NCBI GenBank assembly: GCA_013397695.1
Contig: VYZI01000021.1
Coordinates: forward strand, 4,026,590-4,090,589
Source: Centropus unirufus
Taxonomy: Eukaryota; Chordata; Aves; Cuculiformes; Centropidae
Reading direction: 5' to 3'
Length of the DNA stretch: 64,000 nt
Shown: positions 27,701-41,600 of the stretch, in pieces
How positions within the stretch are numbered: position 1 is the first letter of the stretch
Layout: each line of letters starts with the position of its first letter
Program-made: the position numbers and the translations under genes
The notes under the pieces: generated by a model
The model's input: only the letters and a program-made list of their open reading frames with translations
What the model was told of the DNA's origin: nothing
Database searches by the model: none

Positions 27701-30456
27701 AAATCAATAATTGTTGATTAAAAAATAAAAATGGATTATGTATCCAGCCCAGGTGAAAAGGAATTCAGTTAAGAGTTGGAACCTAGCAGGATTCCCTGGG
27801 TTACTCCCTAACTTTGGGATTTTATCATTGTCAATTTTGAATCCAGCACTTCTGAATTATTCAGACCAGATCACAATACCAAGCTACCTTAGTCTGACGC
27901 CCAGTTAACAGTAAAAGAAACAGAGACAGGAACCAGAAGGAGGAAGAGAGGACCACCTATTGTGTTTCATTCACAGGACAGACATCCTCAAAGTCTCAGT
28001 CCAAGAAAACTCCCACTTATCTCTGAACAAGCTGTTCAAAAGCATCATTTTCCTGAATGGATTAGTATAGCTCATAGACTAGAGACTATTCTAGAATGAG
28101 CCAATGGCAGTTTTATACTGCTCTGAGTTAGTATCAGTCTACCCTGCTATGTGTATATTGATAGTGGTTTAAGTTAAGGGATTTTTTTAATTTTTTTTGA
28201 AGAAATATGAATTCCCATATGCCCTACTTTGGTAGCTTAAAGATTGTAGGAGGTCAAAATAAAATAGGTCAGTGAAAATAACATTGCAACAAGAAATTAA
28301 TTGCAAAGAACGTTTAATATGACAGGGGACTACATAAAACCCTATTATATTTCTCCACTATCCTACTCAGTAGTCTGTACTATTGCTATACTCAAAGGCC
28401 AGGGCAGTCTCCCAGGGTAAATTGCTACATTAGTTTGACATTTCTGGCTCCAATTAACCTTATATTTGAGCTATTTTCCAAGGGTTTTTTTAAAAAAAAT
28501 CTATGATAAGGTTATGTTTTTCTATTAGAGTTCCAGTTGCTTAATGGTCTGTTGCTGATGCCAATCCCTCTTTAAACACACCCTAGGTAAGAAAATTAGG
28601 CCATAGTTTGACAATACATTGCTTTTAGCAGGAGGACCAAGGTATTGCAACCTCTCTCTCCTTGCTCTTGTCCTCACAGGACACTATCCTCTCCTTTGCA
28701 CCCCACAAACTAAGTGCTGCACTGCCATTGGGAAACTAATCTGGCTTCAAAAGCTTGCCAAAATCCCTATGTTATCAAGTTTGGACCACGAAGGAGTCAT
28801 AAGAACAGAGAGGAACTCTGATTTGAGAATGGAAGTAGAATAACATCCCAATCGTATAACTGAGGGCAATGCATCAAATTACATCCTAGACATTGATTAG
28901 CCTCGCTCTAAACATTAGTATGGATATCACACGGGCAGCTATGGACAGGGTGAATGGCCAGCTGCTGTGCTTCCAACCTCATCACCTTTTGTCTACAGCA
29001 GAACAGAGATTTGTATAAATAAAGCATGGCAGCTTCCACCACAGGATGGGTGGTGGCAGATCCTGCTCTCGTTCCTCGAGCTTTAAGGTGCAATTGCACT
29101 GCGTTCCTGATGCGATACCATGTTACCAGGCAGGAGGAAGTCTGACATATTCCACTCAATCCTATCCATGCATTTACCTTTGCATTGTGAGGAATTGTGC
29201 AGAAATGGCATAAGGGGGATTAGGTCTTCAATGTGCAAAGTAACCTTGATCAAGAGGAAACAAGATTTCCCTCCCAATCTATGTATTAGATCAAAATAAC
29301 ACAGAAACAAGCAATGCAAACACTTGTTTTGAGAAGGAAAAAGCAGGACAAAGGTCTGCCTATACCTTGAGCATGGAGTAAAATTACATTCACCACACAC
29401 TACCTGCAGCTATTACAAGCATTTTGAGTAGATATCTTCAATTCAGCCAAGAACATGCAAAAAAAGTCTGAGATCAAACAAACCCTGCCCACAGCTGCAG
29501 ATCCAGCCAGATCAATATCTTCTGGGGACAAATCAAAGAGAAAGAAGAAGAAATCAAGAAAGCTTTCCCAGTGGCCACTTGCCCAAGCAACGTTCAGTGA
29601 AACACATTAACCAGTTAAAATAGCTTCTTCCCTTTCCACCGACACAAACATACATGAATTATTTGAATTTCATCAGAAAGTAATTCTTGGCAAAAAATGT
29701 TTGTCTGTAATTTGTGAGAAAGCAGTTTGCTCCAAGTATGAACTTTTCAAAACATGAAATTCAAGCTCCATGACCTACACTTTGGCAGAAGAGCCAGTTT
29801 TAATGCTTTAATTGTTATTCTGATATAAATGCTTACATTATGAATACAAATTCATGAGCTATGAGCATTTGCCAAAAAGATATCCTTTTGAAACCTTCCC
29901 AATCTGTTTATTTTAATGTTTCCAGAATACAATTACCCAGGAAGTGAAACATCTTTGATTTTATTTTTATTTATATAGTAATGTATTTCACATGTTAAGA
30001 ATAATAGCTAGATTTTGAAGATCCATTCAGCTCCAGTATTAGGTGAGGGGTAATAATACCGCACAAAGCATCACAGAGGCAACTACAGAAGTGCGAGAGC
30101 TGAGATACGGTTGGCAAGGAAACCACAATTTACAATAGCTTGGATTTTCATATGCAGAACCTACAGCACTGTAATGTTAATTATGTACAGCAAGGCGATG
30201 CTCTGCTTCTGAAGTCAAGTCACTTCACTGACTACCACGGGAGCCAAACTAAGCAAATACCATGTACCTCATCACCACAAAGCATTTCTGTGATAGATCC
30301 AATGGAAGTAAATGACAAAATTCTCTTTTGTGCCAGTGGACAAAGATCAGGACCTTGGGCCTTATTTTATTTATTTTAATCCATTCTTAGTAGCATTTAC
30401 CATCCAAACCTAAACAGTATCATTAAACCCATATGATGCAATACAGTCCTTTGCTG

Positions 30457-30486
30457 AAAAAAAAAACAAAAACAAAAACAAAAAAC
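30457..30486. repeat. (CAAAA)n simple repeat
   Basis: An A10 run followed by repeated CAAAA units. Confidence 0.85.
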
Positions 30487-31611
30487 TAAGAAACCCACAG
30501 ATTGTGGAGATACATAGTGAGAAAATAATCATGACTAAGATTTTCAGAAGACAGATACTTAAGTTAGGCAATAGTCGTGGTATGGCCTTCAAAAGTACAG
30601 GAGCTCTCTAAATCAGTTAATGACAATGAAGACACTTATTTAGGTGCCTAAAGAAGTTCAAGTTCAAAATTTTAGTACCCATCAAAAATTCCCAATAGAA
30701 AAATGATACTTCCAAACTTAAAAAATCATTCCCCTCTATCCTGAAATCCTGGTCAACATCTTATTAATATGAGGCATATATAGAAACTAGTAAACCAGAT
30801 TCAAGCTATTTAAAGCTATATCAAAACCATTGAAACCTGAAGCATGAGTGTGACTCGGCCTGTGTGAAGATGTATAGACTTAAAACAGATCTCAGGCAAA
30901 TTCTAGTCCCAAAGCAATCAGCTGCTGCTCTCTCCCTTTTTCTCAGGCCCTCACAATGAAAGCACTCAATCCTGGAATAAATAAGCCCCAATTTGGAGAA
31001 ACCTTTCCAGAATTTAACTCTACACCAGATACCAATGGTGCACTTTGAGCCTAGCCCTCTGAGATACAGATCATAAACCTGAACCCACGAGTGAACCTGC
31101 CTTCCATGCAAACTTGCTGTGCTTGGTAGTCCAGCCCTGATCAAGTGAGCCAAGACTCAAGTTCAACTGCAGGGTGTGAAGTCTGGCTCTAGACCGGGAC
31201 CAATGCTCGGCCCTCCCAGCTTCCCAAGACCAATGGAGCTGGCCATTATGTAATATTCCACCAATTTGCATTTTAAATGCCAGCTGAGCACCACTTTATC
31301 CATCTGGAAGTTACCGGCATATCATTTATTTATTGTGTTGTCTAAAAATTACCTTAGAAATATAAATGCTAATTTGACTCTAAAAGGATTGCATTGATGC
31401 AGGGATTCTGACTGGGGGATGCTTTCTACATTCATTAATGCAAAATAAACCGTTCTGTTTTTCAGGAGCAAGGGATCAAGGACTGCCTTTTACATAATCA
31501 AAACTCTGAAATTTTAACATTATGTTCCCCGCACAAGATTCAGAATTCAGGAAACACCTCTCTGAGTATTAATTGTGCAGAATAATGTGGCTGTCCATCT
31601 GTGTGATATCT

Positions 31612-31741
31612 CCATCCTTTGATGTTTAAATTGATCCTAGTATTCTGGAGACAGCTTCTGCAGAACTGATTTCCTTGTCTTTATTTTAGTTAGGTTCATT
31701 CCAAGGGCAAAAAATCTAAGCATTCAGCTTTTGACCCTACT
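31612..31741. repeat. Dispersed or duplicated unit, copy A
   Basis: About 130 bases that align with 33114-33243 in the same orientation. Shared blocks include catcctttgatgtt, agaactgatttccttgtctt and attcagcttttgaccc, with scattered substitutions and small indels between them. Flanks on both sides do not align, which argues for a repeat unit rather than a large tandem duplication. I cannot name the family. Confidence 0.7.
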
Positions 31742-33113
31742 AGCAAATATTTAATGTATGAATTAAACTGGACAGGGCTTTGCCAGAAGCTCTCTTCATG
31801 TTTTATTTCTGAAGCTATTTTTACTAACATTTAATCGCTTAAATGTAAGGAGATAAAGACGTCTCTGACAAACTGTGTTTATTGAGCTAAATGCCATCAA
31901 GGAAAGCCCTTTTATTTTTTTATAATGGGTTCAGCGCACTTTGCATCTCTGGCTTTGCTCTGAAACATGCTGTTACAATCCTAGAGGATGATACACTAGC
32001 TAATATTATCCCTAAATAAATGCACAAGTGGATGGACACAGGAGGCAACTTGACAAAGAGATGGATGGATAAACTGGAAACTGCCTTTAATAAGCTCCCA
32101 GGATATAAAAGAGTGGTCTGCAACCTCCAGTTACTCACCTGCCCTTTCTGTACATATTTACAAGGGACCATTCTGTAAAAACAACAGCCAGGCCCCGGAT
32201 TAAAGGTCAAACCATCACCAATAAAGCACAAATTAAAAGGAAAATTTCTGATTTTCACACCCCCTCTGAAACCCTCCCCGCCCCCAGTCAGTAGGCTCCC
32301 AGACTTCTGGGAGTCAACAAAGTCAAAGATATTAAAAGATACTCCAAAGACACTTGGATATCAATGACTGTCTTTGGGACGGCCAGCAGGAGGAGAAGGG
32401 TTTAAGAACAAACAGCCAAAAGGTGGAGAGGGCAGCAGCGGAATGGGAGAACGACAAAACCAGGCCACTGCCAGGTAGAAAGGGCATTGGGAGTGAGTGT
32501 GATCAAGTGATTAGGAGGTGGAAGGGGACATTCAGGGTCAAAATTAATCTGTTGGGAGGAAGCGGGGAGCTATTACCATTCAGCCTTCACTGACAAATGC
32601 AAGAGAAGGTCCACAGGCTGCTGGGAGGAAACTGCTGACGAACATCTGTCTCAGCTCTGCACGGGCTGCAGTGTGCTCCAGAACAGCCCAAACCTTTACT
32701 GCACGCCCACCGTTGCAGCTTCTGTACACGTGCCCATCTTGAAGGGAAAACAGAACTTCTTAGGACTTTGCTCTGCCCCCACTAGATGGACAACGAACAG
32801 GCAGGCTGCTATAGTGGGATTTTTGCCTGTCTAAACAGGGAGGCAGACATTCCCAAACTAGTTCCACAGTCTAGAAACCATTTCAGTGCAAGTAATTAAA
32901 CATAATGACCTCTCCACTTCCCATCTGGGACCTCAACTTGTTTCTTTTAAGTTGTTTTCATCCGGAATTGCCATGGCAAAAAGGAGCATCACAATACAAA
33001 CAGCAAGCATGAGCTAGACACATGGGGGAGGGTTTTCCCCCAAAGAGATAAGAGGAATTCACACATTCTTCTGATTTCAAGAACACAACTGTGTCTCTGT
33101 CTTTCTGAACTAC
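31742..33113. other. Spacer between the two repeat copies
   Basis: About 1.37 kb without a supported exon. The minus frame at 31920-32258 has no recognisable domain. I see no terminal inverted repeats that would make the pair the ends of one element. Confidence 0.45.
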
Positions 33114-33243
33114 TCATCCTTTGATGTTCAAATCCATCTTCAAGTCCTGGACAGAGAACTGTAGAACTGATTTCCTTGTCTTTATTTTTTGTGAGGTTCA
33201 TTCAAAGGTCAAAAATGCAAGTATTCAGCTTTTGACCCCAACT
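33114..33243. repeat. Dispersed or duplicated unit, copy B
   Basis: Second copy of the unit at 31612-31741, starting about 1,502 bases downstream. It carries the same ordered blocks (agaactgatttccttgtctt, then gaggttcatt, then attcagcttttgaccc). By eye I estimate clearly over two-thirds identity; a proper alignment is needed for a figure. Confidence 0.7.
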
Positions 33244-36200
33244 AATCTGATTGGAGATACCACAGACAGGAAAACTGTCTATCATAAAAGCACAGACAGG
33301 CAAGGGCTGAGCTAAATTTCTCTATTGCACATCCTATAGGACAGTGTTTACAAATTTCCATCTCCTGTAGGGAGAGAGCAGTGTTGTAGAAGGTGAAGCC
33401 CTCCACCAGTGTCCAGTCACCCTTCAGTGCTCCTGCAGAGGCCAATAACAATGATGATTTTTGTTATGGGGTAGTGATCTGTAATTTAAGCAGAGACATT
33501 CATCATTCAGAAGTCACAATCAAACAAGCTGTGCAGTGATGACCCTGGGGCACTTGCAGCCATGCAACCAGACTCAAACAGCACGCCGCGGGTATAAATA
33601 AAAGTTTAGGGATGAGTGTTTACATCCTGTCTCTCTCTCTCACGACTTCCATTGTTTAATAGGTGGGTTAAGAGCTCACGTGATGTCCATCAAGACTCTA
33701 AAGTACAACAGTTCCAGTAATCAAAAGAAAAAGGAGATTCTGTTGGTAGTCCACATCGATGATCCACTCCCATTCATCGTAAAGGGACCAAAAAATATTG
33801 AGTCTTCAAAAGTCTGAAAACCAAATACACTGCTTTATTGCACACAGGTGCATTGATCAAACATTTTCCTGCATCCTTAAGAGCCAGATCCCAAACACTA
33901 TTATTTCAATAGCAATTGCAGAGCTAGGTGCTGCCTTCAAGAACAAGAAAAAATAGAGAAAAAAAAAAGGGAGGGGAAAAGACCTGAAATCTTATCCCCA
34001 AGAGGCCTCTAAATCCATTTTCAGGACTCAGCAAGAAAGCTGAGATTTTTCTTGGAGAAGGGCTGGAAGTCGATAAAATTCTCAAAACATTTCTTGGCCA
34101 GCACACCATACTGGGGACGTTTGTGAGTAGATGATCAGGCATCTATATGCCTGTCACCATGCCCATCTAATTACCTATTGGGAAAATTCTATCCATCATC
34201 TACCATCAACCTTCAGTGAGAACAATGCTACTGTCTGCTCCAGTTTCCCAGTCAGAGCAGATTGCTAGGAACAGTAGCAATAATGACATCCCCTTCTGTC
34301 CTCATAGGAACTGAACACATAAATAGAGCTGCTGGGATACTTCTGCATACTTTGGCCAGCTCTCTTGCCAAGATCTAGCTGTAAGACAGACTGGATCCAG
34401 AGATGGCTTCATAAAGTGGGGAAAAAAAAACCCACCAAAAAAACCCCAGCAACCAGATGTGCCCAGAAATTAAGAAAAGAGACTTTCTTACAGCTATAAG
34501 AAACTTGCAGTATTATGTGAGAAGCAGCTTCAACTAAAATATAAGATGGGGCATGGGAACTCTTGTGATTTTGCTCCTGCCACTGATTCTCCTGCCACTT
34601 CACTCTTCCATACCTTGGTATCCCTTGTCTAAATGGCTTTGACAGTGCCTTCCTGTGCCTTGGTGGTTTTACGAGTTTTAACCCTTATTACCATTTGCAA
34701 AGCAGATCGGGACCATTGAATGGAAGGCTGAAAATAATTTTCAAAGCTTGAGAGAAAAGTATTGGGGGGGAAAATATCCCAGTTAAAAGCAGACTGTTGC
34801 CCTTCTTAATGTGGCAGTATCCAGCTCTCTGGGACCAGTTTAACCCTGTTCGGTAAAGCCATTCTCTGGCTGAGCTGACTCTGAACAATCATGCTCTGCA
34901 ACCACCTCTTTTCACACCCATTACAAAAGGTGAGCAATATTTATTGGTTCAAGCAGGGCCAAGGGCTGACATTAAGCAAATTTCAAGGGTTATTTGAAGT
35001 TAATTGAGTTTAATCATGTAATGATTTTATAATTAGTCATAGTTCCCAGTCTTGTACTGAAAAAGTCACACTTAAGAATTATTTAAAAGAAAATTAAAGA
35101 CAATTGAGAATAAGCAGGAGGAAACTACACCAGTGACGGGTGGGATTGGGTGAGGAGATCAGAAAATGTGCTGGTCAAACGCACGTACTGCTTTAGTCCA
35201 CTGAATCTCTGCCTTTAAGTTCAGGGAGCTGAAGTCCCAGCTGGAGACATGCACTAAAGACAGCAGTAAAGTCTCCTAACATTAGTCATGCCAGCTTGGC
35301 GGTATTTCTCACTGGCAATGAGTTGAATGGATCCTGCCCCAAGGAAAAAGAGACTTCAGAGTTTTTCCACCTCACTGAAGCCAGGTCCACCTAGCTGATT
35401 CAAAAGCAAAGGACAGGAAATTGTGCTAATAAATCCTTAAGACAGGACGTGCCAGTGGAAAACCATACTCTTCAGTTATGTAGGAGAAGTTAAGTCCTAT
35501 AACATAGTTACTCCAGAACTTCAAGCAGGTGCTTTGAAGTTGAATCTGAAATGCATTTTTAATAGATACTTGTAATAATGGCACGCACAGCATAAATGAG
35601 GCATAAACAAGATCAGCCTCAATGAGTTCAGTGATGTTAGGACAATAACCCCAGCTCTGCAAGGTATTCAGGACACAGGCAAGTGGCCACCTGTGGAACG
35701 TAGCACCTCAGAAAGTTAAACTTAATCTCTGCTTTGGGTTAAACTACCTGCTTATTGATAAAGGGCTCACAGGTCACTCAGGTATCACCTGCTTGGTAAG
35801 AAATACCACGGCTTCTCATTTCTGGCTAATCCAGGATGCCCCTTACAGCAGCACTATGTGATCTTGATGAGCTGGGTTTTACCGTATGACATGAAAACAC
35901 AGCATGTAATGGTGACAGGTTGCTGTGAATTTAAACCCCATGTGATTCCCTCAAGGGTAGAAGCAACGTGCAAGTCAGTATTTTCACTGACGGTCTGAGT
36001 CTCTGTAAACTTTGAAAATCCAGAAAACTAGCATATTCCTTGGAATAGAAAACTCAGTGCTTCCAGAGAAAAAGTGGTACAGTTCCTACCAAAGTTCGAA
36101 GGTTTCAATGCTGACTTCACCCTTCAGTGTGGTGTGGAATGGCTCTATCACCATGCACTCATCCTCCCATGCATGGCAATGTGGCTGCATTCAGGGCAGG

Positions 36201-37490
36201 CCCAGGGACTACTTGACACATCCGTATTTAAGAAGTCCTCCTGGAAAACATTTAAGCATTTATAAGTACTGGTTTAGTATAGTTACTTATCATCCGGCAC
36301 AGAAACAAATCATTGATAAAATTACACTTTTCCTCATCACCCACTGATAATTCTTCTGTAACTGCCTTGCATATTTTTACCAAATTGCAGAACTGATGTG
36401 TCCCCACCCACCTGGCAATGATGAGCCACAAGCAAGAGTACCTGAGGCAAATTTGTTCCTTGCAAATACTCAAAATTCATGGAAAATTCGGCCAAGGAAA
36501 GATAATCAGACAAAAATTCAGAGGAAAAATAAAAATTAAGCACTCTCTAACTAGAATACATTAAAAATTATTTGGATTTTTCACTTCAGAAATAAGATTT
36601 TGAAGTGACACCTTCCTAACTTAGTTTACAAATCCATATTATTAATACATATACTCCAACTTGAAATGGTTGGTTCTGCTTTTACTGAGGGAGACAAAGC
36701 TAAGCGACAAGACTTTCAGAGCAGCCCAGTAAACATCCTATTAAGCAAAGGAATAACTTGGAGGCAATGCTGTACATGTGGGGTCATAGGACCTGAGCAG
36801 TTGTAAAGCAGGACAGCATTGCTACTCAAAACACCACAGTGTTGGGTGCCACTTGATGCAAAACCTTTAGTATTTCTTGAGAGAAAAATCAAAACCAAAA
36901 AGAACGAGTGGTCAGCAGCAGCCAGGCCATGGCACGTGTGGTGTGCCCAACGAACAGGAGGATCGAAGATAGTCAACTTGGCAACTGACACTTCCAAAGC
37001 AATTCCACCTCCCGGGTCAGTTTTTGAAAGCTCACACCTTCATTCCAGAAGGTGGTGTTTAAAATAATGAGCCTAACAAAGGCTTCTTTTTATTTTAAAA
37101 CCAATGTCATGCACAGTATTCTTACCCTCTCCCTACAGCCATAAATAATACCAGTGTATTCCTTAATGATATGACTTATATATTATTTATTTAAATGATT
37201 TATGGAGAGCCTATAGCCTTAACAACTATAAAGATAACGATTCAAAAACCAGAAGCAACATGAAAAGGAGATGTTTAAATAATTAAAAGCCTCCCTCCTT
37301 TCCCGAAAGAGAGGCGAGGAGCAGTGTGTTTTTCTTTCTTTAGGTTTTTCGTTCTCTTACAAGTGAAAGGGCAGAGTGCCATTGGCTAAATGCTGCCTTA
37401 GCAAAAGAAAAACGATAAATCAGAACAACCAGCCTTACTGTGTCTACCCTTTCCCATCCATGCATCTCAGAGGAGGGTAAGTAGCACAGG
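33244..37490. other. Gene-free stretch
   Basis: No supported exon or named repeat. The AT-rich segments near 34970-35110 and 37140-37300 are candidate conserved non-coding elements. Confidence 0.45.
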
Positions 37491-37632
37491 ACCTATTTCA
37501 CAGAAGGTGAAACTGAGGACAAGAAGGTGATACAACTGGTCTATGGTCACCCAGAAGTTCATGTGCATAGCTGGGCATAAATCTTTTCTTCCATCTGCTA
37601 GACCAGACCTCACCCAGTAAGCCACACTGCTT
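37491..37632 (-). mobile_element. MIR-like SINE remnant, minus orientation
   Basis: The plus-strand text reads like the reverse complement of MIR. It has a tatttcacagaaggtgaaac block at 37494, then tgaggacaagaaggtgata, then ctatggtcacccagaag and the catagctgggcataaa part. These correspond to the MIR series of poly-purine tail, tgactt region and core. MIR-type SINEs predate the split of mammals and sauropsids, so diverged copies in a bird are expected to be rare. Confidence 0.65.
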
Positions 37633-38602
37633 TCATATTTTCTCTTCTTGATTTTTCTCCTTTCATTATTCTCTGCCATTTTGGCATTTACCATGTTTCT
37701 TCTTTTTGTCCATCTATCTTTCAGTGCCTCAGTTCTCAAATATTCCTTCTGTTTTGATGGCCTTTCTCTCCAGGTTTACCCCTCCTGGCATTCATTTTAA
37801 CCCAGTCTTTCCACATAGGTTTTCTCCTCTGCAACTAGGTAAATACTTGGCAACTCACAGCACAAGTCGGTAATTGAACACAGTTGTAAGTGGATCATCA
37901 TTGAAATGACTGATTTTACACAAAGAAGAAAGCTCAAGGCAGCAACAGGGTGCTTTGCAATTTAAACATTGAAAAGAGAGGGAAAAGATTTTCAGGTTTC
38001 ATTTTTAAAGTTTCTGAATGCGAAAATGGAAGCTGATTTCCCAATGGAAAGGCATAAATATGCATTGTAAACCTCAATCACCAAATGTTTGCCTAGTTCT
38101 ACTAAGGGGAACAGATGAATTATCAGAATCAGACTTTACAGAGCAGCTGGAGCAGTAAAATAAAAAACAAAAACATATAAACTTATAAAAGATGTTCTGG
38201 ACTACTCTTCAAGCAAGTGAAACAGACAGAAGTTCCTTGACATTGATCTTGGGATGCAATGAAGAGACTGCTAAAGTAGACAGACAAGTATCTCCAAGAG
38301 AAAACCCTAAATACTTAAAAGTTTGAAATCTCAAAGTTTACACCCATATTGTGGAGCATTCACTAAAGTAGCACTGAGAATTCATGGTCTTGACTGGAAA
38401 TTTCTAAAGCCCAACCCAACAGCTCTCCAATCTATGGATCCTCTCAGTCAATTCAACACAAAACTAACTCTTCAGCAAAGGGAGGGCTTTTTTATTTTTC
38501 ACTGATTTAACTGGGAGCACACAAACATAAATGCTTACTGATGTGTGACAGTCTTTGTTAAAAAAAAATCAAAAATAAAAAAACAAACAATATGTTCAAT
38601 AT

Positions 38603-38670
38603 GCAGCTCTGCCACAAACTTTCTGTGTGACCTTGGAAAGTCATTTAGGTCTATGCATCTACATTAGGAA
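38603..38670 (+). mobile_element. MIR-like SINE core fragment, plus orientation
   Basis: The block gctctgccacaaactttctg is followed by tgtgaccttggaaagtcatt. The MIR core reads gctctgccacttactagctg followed by tgtgaccttgggcaagtcac, so order and wording agree closely. The match covers only the core. Confidence 0.65.
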
Positions 38671-41600
38671 GCTAATCCACCTAGATAATGTAGAGAGACA
38701 GAGACAGGCACCAAAAGACTGGGGATGCAGACCACCTAAATAATACATAAAGATATTATTTTCCCCTCCTCTTCATCTCCTCTATTGAGTATTGCTCGTT
38801 CGATGCTGCATTATCTTTATGGTGTAGATTCTTCCCCCACTCCCAATAGGATCCCGATTTCTTATACCATCCTGAAGTATTGTATTAATACAAATAAAAA
38901 GAGGAATACAAAATCCAAATTGTTATATTTATCTCATCAGAACTGCTTACATTTAAAAGACAGAACTGTCACAGTGAACAGCTCACAAGCAATCTACAGA
39001 CTAAAAAGGGAAATAAATGTTTTGTTAAAAGTTATTTGAGGAATGATTCTAAAAACCACAATCAACACAAGAAAACCACAGTCTGCTCAGTGACCCATTG
39101 AGAACATAAAGAGATATGAAGTTTGAATGAAAAAATTCACAACTTTGTCTGCCAAACTACCTTCTTTATTCTCAGAAATAGCAAACAAAGGAAAGCATTT
39201 GTGAATATGAACTATTCAAGACTGGAAGCAGGTACATTAGATATGGTGGACTGAGAAAGCCGATTCAGTCTGCTGGAGACAGACAGTCGCAACAATTTCC
39301 AGTGTCAAAGAAAAATCTGGCACCTTGTTAAATATTAATAACCTGTCGGGGTCAAAATGTTTAGGTCCTCCCAACTCAATCACTTTCATTTCTACTTCTC
39401 AGAAGCCATTCAATTGGAAATACACTTTCCTGTCTTGCCCCTCCTCATCCTGCCTTCTCACCAAGAGCCATGCAGAATCAGATGAAAATTGACGGTAAAT
39501 GAGTTGGCAGCCAAATTATGTTTTTGTCTCCCTTGCCTTCGCCGGTATGCACTTTGTTATTTTTAGAGAGGCACAGAAAACTTAAATAGAAGAAAAACAA
39601 CAATGTGAAGAGTTGGCTTAGCAAACCTCTGCTGCATTTTCTGCAGGTTAGTGTTATTGATTACTGACACCTAAGGGTCTGACACATAATCGATAGACCT
39701 CATGACCCACATATGTGACATGGCCTGTGGGGGCTTTAGAAACAAGAATGAACATGGCAGCTCCATCTGAAGCTTTTCATATAATATTTATTTATTTATT
39801 TGCAGGCAAAGCTGTTTCTACTCAAATTACTGTCATGGTGAAAACTGGTGTCAGAGGCGTTTGTGCTTTTCTTCTCCTGGTACCTAAAGACTACAGCAAA
39901 GACTACAGATTTTCAGAAAAATCTAGCTGTACATCAGCAATCTAGGAGATGAAATTCCTCTCCCAAATTTAGTTACTCGTAATGAGAACAAGTCATCTGA
40001 AGGAGAAGGAACCAATTGAATAAGAACAAGAGGCAGAAGGTGTCTCACCAGCTTACCTTTATCTTTCCGTAAGGTGCCAGAGTAGTCTGGAAAGCACCAG
40101 TGTACCTTCAGAAGGTTGGAGGGGATCTTTTCTGGCGCACAGTCCTCAAAGTCAGACAGTGAGAAGAGCTTTTGTGCTGCAGTTTGCAGACCACAGTCTT
40201 CAAGTCTAACTCTTTGTTTCATTGTTGTCTTCTCCCTGTACAAACTGGTTACTCAGGATTACCGCTGGGTCTTGAGCATCTGTATAACATGCATTTATTT
40301 CCTTGACTGCGGCATTGTTTTCAGCTGGGATTTTATATTCCTAGAGCTTTCCTTCTTTTCACATCACTATGTTTGCTGTTTCTGCATGGGTACTGTCTTC
40401 TCTCAGCTTCGTTTGAGACTGTGAGGAATCTCAGCGCTGAATTCCTACATTTGGAGTCTTCAAATGAGGACAAATGCCTGAAATTCTCCATCTTTATTTT
40501 CAGAAATTACTGAACTTCTTCCTCCTATTTCTCCAGTTGCCTCTGAGAGGCCAATTGCTATAAATTAGCCACTACATCACTGTTGCAATATTTTAAGACC
40601 AGCCAATGCACATTGGCCATGTGTAGTCCACGCATGTTGTGGCACCCAAGATAAACGCAGGCACTTAACCTCATGAGCGCAATGAACAATTGAGAGCTCT
40701 CACTGTACACTTAGTTAGTCCTGGCTGGAAGAAGATGAGACACCATAGAAAGTTGAGCATAATCAGGTGGTCTGGATATGGCTCTGGGCATGCACCTTCA
40801 CCCATATAAACTGACACTGTCATACAGCAGGGCTGACACCAAGGCTGAAGATCAGCAGGCCTAAGTCTTATTCTAGTCTCGTGTTACTTGAGTGCTCTGC
40901 AGTACAAGGGTCAGACTCTTCATTACTTTGGAGACGTCAGTAGATAGGGCAAATAATGTCTGACTACTACTAGGCTCCCTTCCCGATCATGGCAAGTTAA
41001 CTTCTGTCACATTGACACTTCCCTAGCATATTTTGATGGACAACACATTTCTGACCCAAAGCTATGTGGACTTCCATCACTTCCTCCAAATCACGAAGAA
41101 TCAAACAGCTGGAACCAGAGAGACCCCCACCAATAGCAAGTAACCAAGACAGAAGCTAGGATCTCACAGCAATCCTTTCTTATATTAAATGCACTAAATC
41201 CTGAAATTTCACTCAACAAAAGTCAATCGAGAGGCTGTTGGCAAGTCCCTCTACAGCCCTGTTCTCTGCTCCAGCTTCTGTGTATTGCTGGAAAGATTTT
41301 GGTTCTAATAAAGTTTAGGTCGACAGGAACAAAGTTTTTGTTAGGCCAGTGAAGCCAGCATTCTCTGCAGCATTTAGTCTACCACATTGCGTGTTGTAGT
41401 GGGGAAAATGCAGCTTCAGACAGAGGTAGAAACAAAGTGGGGACACACATACACACCTTGCACACTCACACCTAGTGGCCTTGAAACTACCACAGCTCTC
41501 AGCTGAGTACTTATTTCAAACACTCCCTACCACGCAAAGATTGGCAATTCAACCCATTCCACATAGATTCTTTCCTTAAAATCTAACTCCTCTTTTAATA

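Larger units (their letters stand above)
15897..31611. other. Long gene-free stretch with small repeats
   Basis: No exon or RNA gene recognised in about 15.7 kb. Contents seen: palindromes at 18256, 18671 and 21761, low-complexity runs at 19041 and 30457, an AT/GT-rich run at 20745, and a diverged fragment around 24551-24590 (ggtgtaaatcagaagtaa) resembling a dispersed repeat common in reptile-lineage genomes. Stretches near 22050-22300 and 29640-29990 are candidate conserved non-coding elements. Confidence 0.45.
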
